DNA from: Streptomyces sp. HB132
Lineage (GTDB): Bacteria; Actinomycetota; Actinomycetes; Streptomycetales; Streptomycetaceae
Length of the DNA: 64,000 nt
Reading direction: 5' to 3'
Assembly (NCBI RefSeq): GCF_016909575.1
Contig: NZ_JAFBGA010000003.1
Span: 186,001-250,000, forward strand
A program made the translations under genes and the position numbers. Positions 60,632 to 64,000 of the stretch are shown here, piece by piece. Positions within the stretch are counted from its first letter, which is position 1. Every line of letters begins with the position of its first letter. Under the pieces are notes generated by a model, which ran no database searches, had not been told where the DNA came from, and saw only the letters and a program-made list of their open reading frames with translations.

Positions 60632-61995
60632 CCGTACGCCTGACCTGGGTCCAGCCGGAGGACCTGGTGGGCCATGAGCTGCGTCAGGCCGCGCAGGACG
60701 GCCGGGACGCGGGGGACGTCGCGCGGCGCTGGTACGCGGCGGGTGGCGCCCCCGCCCCGGAGCGCGCGGGTGCGTCGGAGCCCGCCGCACCACGCGGGCT
60801 GCGTGCGCTGGCCGAGCAGCTCCTGGACGAACTGGCGGCACGGGAGTCCCCGTTGGCCGGTGACGAGCCGACCGGCCTGGCCGGGATCCGGGCCGCCTGT
60901 CCGCGCTGGCCCGCCCCGCGCACCCGTCCCGTGTCCCTCGGGCCCGACCGGCTGCACGCGGCCTGGCTGGGCCGCGCCGTCGGCTGCCTGCTGGGCAAAC
61001 CGGTGGAGAAACTGCCGCTGGACGGCATCCGGGCCCTGGCCCGGGCCACCGGCAACTGGCCGCTCACCACCTGGTTCACCGCGCGGGGGCTGCCCGCCGA
61101 ACTGGCCGCCGCCCACCCGTGGAACCGGCGCTCGGCGCCCACCTCCCTCGCCGAGAACATCGACGGGATGCCGGCGGACGACGACCTCGACCACCCTGTG
61201 CTGACCGTGCTGTTGCTGCAGAGGCACGGGCGCGGGTTCAGCACCTTTGACCTCGCCCGGCTGTGGCTCGACGAGCTCCCCGCGGGAAGGCTCTTCACCG
61301 CGGAGCGCATCGCGTACCGCAATCTGCTCGACGGCATCGAACCACCGGACACCGCACGTCACCGCAACCCGTTCCGGGAGTGGATCGGCGCCCGGATCCG
61401 GGCCGACGTGCACGGCTGGACCCACCCCGGCGACCCGGGGGCCGCGGCGGAACAGGCCCACCGCGACGCGGTCCTCACCCACACGGCCAACGGGGTGTAC
61501 GGGGCGATGTTCACCGCCGCCGCCCTCGCCGAGGCCGCGGGCGGCGAGACGGATGTGCACGGCTGTCTGGCCGCCGGGCTCCGTGTGGTGCCGCCCCGGT
61601 CCAGGTACGCGGAGGCGGTCCGGCTCGGCATCCGGGCGGCGCGCGCCGAACAGGACTTCGACACCGTCGTCGACCACCTCCACGACACCTACGCATCCAC
61701 CCACCACTGGGTGCACGTCCTGCCCAACGCGGCGCTGCTCGCCGCGGCCCTCACCCATGCGGACGGGGACTTCGGCCGCTCCATCGGCTGCGCGGTGTCC
61801 GGCGGCTGGGACACCGACTCCAACGGCGCTACGGCGGGCTCGCTCGCCGGGCTGCTGGCCGGGCGGGCCGCCGCGCTGCCCGGCCACTGGACCGCCCCGC
61901 TCAAGAACCGGCTGGCCACCTCCGTCCCCGGCTTCGACTCCATCGGCTTCGACACCCTCGCGGAACTGACCTATCAGGAGGTACGCCGCCCATGA
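60628..61995 (+). CDS. ADP-ribosylglycohydrolase family protein, paralogue 4 (N-terminally extended)
   Basis: A 455-residue member of a distinct DraG subfamily. The first 100 residues are an extension (VRLTWVQPEDLVGHELRQAA) with no metal motif, possibly helical. The domain then starts DRLHAAWLGRAVGCLLGKPV, with an acidic motif ADDDLDHPVLT in place of TDDTE, a conserved THTANGVYGAMF segment, and the C-terminal metal motif SGGWDTDSNGATAGSLAGLL. The DTDSN form is complete, so activity is likely. The GTG at 60628 overlaps the previous stop and its own stop overlaps the kinase ATG (ATGA). Such proteins are often found next to sugar or nucleoside kinases. Confidence 0.87.
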   Translation: MTVRLTWVQPEDLVGHELRQAAQDGRDAGDVARRWYAAGGAPAPERAGASEPAAPRGLRALAEQLLDELAARESPLAGDEPTGLAGIRAACPRWPAPRTRPVSLGPDRLHAAWLGRAVGCLLGKPVEKLPLDGIRALARATGNWPLTTWFTARGLPAELAAAHPWNRRSAPTSLAENIDGMPADDDLDHPVLTVLLLQRHGRGFSTFDLARLWLDELPAGRLFTAERIAYRNLLDGIEPPDTARHRNPFREWIGARIRADVHGWTHPGDPGAAAEQAHRDAVLTHTANGVYGAMFTAAALAEAAGGETDVHGCLAAGLRVVPPRSRYAEAVRLGIRAARAEQDFDTVVDHLHDTYASTHHWVHVLPNAALLAAALTHADGDFGRSIGCAVSGGWDTDSNGATAGSLAGLLAGRAAALPGHWTAPLKNRLATSVPGFDSIGFDTLAELTYQEVRRP

Positions 61996-62876
61996 CAGCG
62001 ATCGCGGTGCTCGGCAGCACCAACATGGACCTGGTCGCCTACGTCCCCCGGGCACCCGGTCGCGGGGAGACCGTGACCGGCCGCGAGTTCCGGACCGTAC
62101 CCGGCGGCAAGGGGGCCAACCAGGCGGTCGCCGCGGCCCGCGCCGGGGGCGACGTGGTGATGATCGGCGCGGTCGGGACCGACGAATACGGTTCGGCGCT
62201 CCGGACGAACCTGGAGCACGCCGGCGTGGACACGGATCTGCTGCACACCGTCGCGGGCCCCAGCGGCACCGCCCACATCGTCGTCGACGACGAGGGGTCG
62301 AACACGATCGTGGTGATCCCCGGCGCGAACGGCACGGTGACCACGCTCGGCCCGGGCGAGAAGGCGGCGGTCGCGGCGGCCGGGCTGCTGCTCCTGCAGC
62401 TGGAACTGCCGATGGCCGCCGTGACCGAGGCGGCGCGGACCGCGAGGGCGCACGGCGTGAGGACGATCCTCACCCCCTCCCCCGTGCAGCTGCTGCCCTC
62501 CGGTCTCCTGGACGCCGTCGACCTGCTGATCCCCAACGAGCACGAGGCGGCCGCTCTCACCGGCTACGACGATCCGCACGCCGCGTCCCAGATCCTGCTC
62601 CGGCAGGTCCCCGAGGTCCTGATCACGCTCGGCCGGAGGGGCTGCCTCTACGCGGCCCGGGACACCGAGCCGGTCCTCTTCGCGGCACCCGAGGTCCTGG
62701 CGGTCGACACGACCGGCGCCGGGGACACCTTCGTGGGCGCCCTCGCCGTGGCACTCGGCGAGGGCCGGTCCGTGGCCGAGGCGGTCGCCTGGGCGTCCTC
62801 GGCCGCGGCGCTCTGCGTGCAGAAACCCGGCGCGTCGACGTCGATGCCCTACCGAAGCGAGATCGATGCGGCATGA
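61992..62876 (+). CDS. PfkB family carbohydrate kinase (ribokinase-like)
   Basis: A 294-residue kinase of the ribokinase/PfkB family. The N-terminal block AVLGSTNMDLVAYVPRAPGRG and the first signature FRTVPGGKGANQAVAAARAG (about 34-53) are typical of ribokinase. The second signature DTTGAGDTFVGALA (about 236-249) holds the catalytic Asp and the anion hole. It phosphorylates a sugar or nucleoside, ribose being the natural guess. It follows four DraG paralogues with an ATGA overlap, so it may use the pentose or nucleoside released by them; this is inference. It is in turn coupled by ATGA to the CoA-transferase gene. Confidence 0.93.
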   Translation: MTAIAVLGSTNMDLVAYVPRAPGRGETVTGREFRTVPGGKGANQAVAAARAGGDVVMIGAVGTDEYGSALRTNLEHAGVDTDLLHTVAGPSGTAHIVVDDEGSNTIVVIPGANGTVTTLGPGEKAAVAAAGLLLLQLELPMAAVTEAARTARAHGVRTILTPSPVQLLPSGLLDAVDLLIPNEHEAAALTGYDDPHAASQILLRQVPEVLITLGRRGCLYAARDTEPVLFAAPEVLAVDTTGAGDTFVGALAVALGEGRSVAEAVAWASSAAALCVQKPGASTSMPYRSEIDAA

Positions 62877-64000
62877 CCGCTCCTGGGACAGCCACGACGA
62901 CGCCGCTCGCCGGCCTGCGGGTCCTGGACCTCGCCACGCTCTTCGCCGGGCCCCTCGCGGCCACCCTGCTCGGCGATTTCGGGGCCGAGGTCATCAAGGT
63001 GGAGCACCCTCGGAAACCCGATCCCGCGCGGGGGCACGGCCCCGCGAAGAACGGGATCGGACTGTGGTGGAAGCTGCTCGGCCGCAACAAGCGCACGCTG
63101 ACCCTCGACCTGTCCGCCCCGGGCGGCCGGGATGTGCTGCTGCGGCTGGCGGCGGACACCGATGTGGTCATCGAGAACTTCCGGCCGGGCACCCTGGAAC
63201 GCTGGGGGCTGGGCTGGGAGGAGCTGCGTGCGGTCAATCCGCGGCTGGTGCTGGCCAGGGTCACGGGCTTCGGGCAGACGGGCCCGTACGCCCACCGGCC
63301 GGGATTCGGGACGCTCGCGGAGGCGATGAGCGGCTTCGCCGCCGTCACCGGGGAGCCGGACGGGCCGCCGACGCTGCCGCCGTTCGGGCTCGCCGATTCG
63401 ATCGCGGCGCTCACCACGGCCTACGCGGTGATGACGGCGCTGGCCGGACGTGACCGCACCGGGGCCGGTCAGGTGGTGGACATGGCGATCATCGAGCCGA
63501 TCCTGACCGTGCTGGGGCCGCAACCCCTCTGGTACGACCAGCTCGGCTACGTCCAGCCGCGGACCGGCAACCGCTCCCGGAACAACGCCCCGCGCAACAC
63601 CTACCGCACCGCCGACGGCCACTGGGTCGCCGTCTCCACCTCCGCCCAGTCGGTCGCGGAGCGCGTGATGCGCCTGGTGGGGCGGCCGGAACTGATCGAG
63701 GAGCCCTGGTTCTCCGCGGGGAGCACGCGTGCCGAGCACGCGGACGAACTCGACGAGGCGGTGGGCCACTGGATCGCCCGACGCACCAGGGACGAGGCGG
63801 TGGACGCGTTCGAGAAGGCCGAGGCGGCGATCGCCCCCATCCACGACGTACGGGATGTGATGGAGGATCCCCAGTACCGGGCTCTGGGCACGATCACCGA
63901 GGTCGACGACCCCGAGCTGGGACCGCTGCGGATGCAGAACGTACTGTTCCGGCTCTCGGAGACGCCGGGGGCGATCCGCTGGGCCGGCCGGCCGCACGGA
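62873..64000 (+). CDS. CaiB/BaiF family (type III) CoA-transferase, 3' end outside the window
   Basis: At least 376 residues of a family III CoA-transferase; the frame is still open at the last base. It begins PLAGLRVLDLATLFAGPLAA, then LGDFGAEVIKVEHPRKPDPAR, RNKRTLTLDLSAPGGRDVLL, DVVIENFRPGTLERWGLGWE and VTGFGQTGPYAHRPGFGTLAEAMSGF. The catalytic Asp is in GQVVDMAIIEPI (about 198-209). These enzymes move CoA between organic acids through mixed anhydrides. The ATG lies in an ATGA overlap with the kinase stop, making it the sixth gene of the DraG operon in this window. What it adds to glycohydrolase chemistry is not clear. Confidence 0.9.
   Translation, partial: MTAPGTATTTPLAGLRVLDLATLFAGPLAATLLGDFGAEVIKVEHPRKPDPARGHGPAKNGIGLWWKLLGRNKRTLTLDLSAPGGRDVLLRLAADTDVVIENFRPGTLERWGLGWEELRAVNPRLVLARVTGFGQTGPYAHRPGFGTLAEAMSGFAAVTGEPDGPPTLPPFGLADSIAALTTAYAVMTALAGRDRTGAGQVVDMAIIEPILTVLGPQPLWYDQLGYVQPRTGNRSRNNAPRNTYRTADGHWVAVSTSAQSVAERVMRLVGRPELIEEPWFSAGSTRAEHADELDEAVGHWIARRTRDEAVDAFEKAEAAIAPIHDVRDVMEDPQYRALGTITEVDDPELGPLRMQNVLFRLSETPGAIRWAGRPHG

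Overview
The window is a high-GC actinobacterial chromosome segment, most likely Streptomyces. Evidence: strong G/C bias at third codon positions, GTG and TTG starts, GTGA/ATGA stop-start couplings, one rare TTA codon, and a core gene order (rpsA, hrpB, polA, livKHMGF, an ANTAR response regulator, tRNA, pyk, gltBD) that I recall from Streptomyces. No phage, IS element or CRISPR array is visible.

Layout. 0.1-8.3 kb: a PAC2 protein, rpsA with a clear promoter, a methyltransferase, hrpB, and an unknown gene divergent from a TetR regulator across a near-perfect operator palindrome. 8.5-17.2 kb: a secreted lytic transglycosylase, a DUF4184 membrane protein, polA, an FdhF/YdeP-type molybdopterin oxidoreductase and a PaaI-like thioesterase. 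17.2-23.4 kb: a five-gene branched-chain amino acid ABC operon (livKHMGF) with a large hairpin between livK and livH. 23.4-26.8 kb: an ANTAR response regulator, an odd tRNA (anticodon CAA, short variable loop), a free-standing HTH/LAGLIDADG-type protein with a TTA codon, and pyk. 26.8-36.4 kb: a Tat-exported 5'-nucleotidase-type phosphoesterase, a small anchored protein, a two-gene lysine decarboxylase/lysine N6-hydroxylase cassette (desAB-like, without desCD), pepN and a chorismate mutase. 36.4-42.7 kb: a trypsin, an HExxH protein, an ankyrin protein, and an ECF42-type sigma factor/DGPF protein/DUF998 operon divergent from a small lipocalin-like gene; both divergent promoters carry TGTCGA-N17-CGAG. 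42.9-49.5 kb: a DEAD-box helicase, a cold-shock protein, a PPOx-fold protein, a VWA protein, a rhomboid and an anion permease. 49.5-56.8 kb: gltD, gltB and a VIT1-family transporter. 57-64 kb: a tightly coupled operon of four ADP-ribosylglycohydrolase (DraG) paralogues, a PfkB/ribokinase and a CaiB-type CoA-transferase that runs off the window.

The parts most likely to hold undescribed biology are the DraG x4 - PfkB - CoA-transferase operon, where one paralogue appears catalytically degenerate; the class-I tRNA(CAA) next to a TTA-containing HTH/LAGLIDADG gene; the self-contained ECF42 regulon; and the incomplete siderophore-type cassette. Start codons were chosen by family alignment from memory and by ribosome binding sites. 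No database search was possible, so family names rest on motif recognition.
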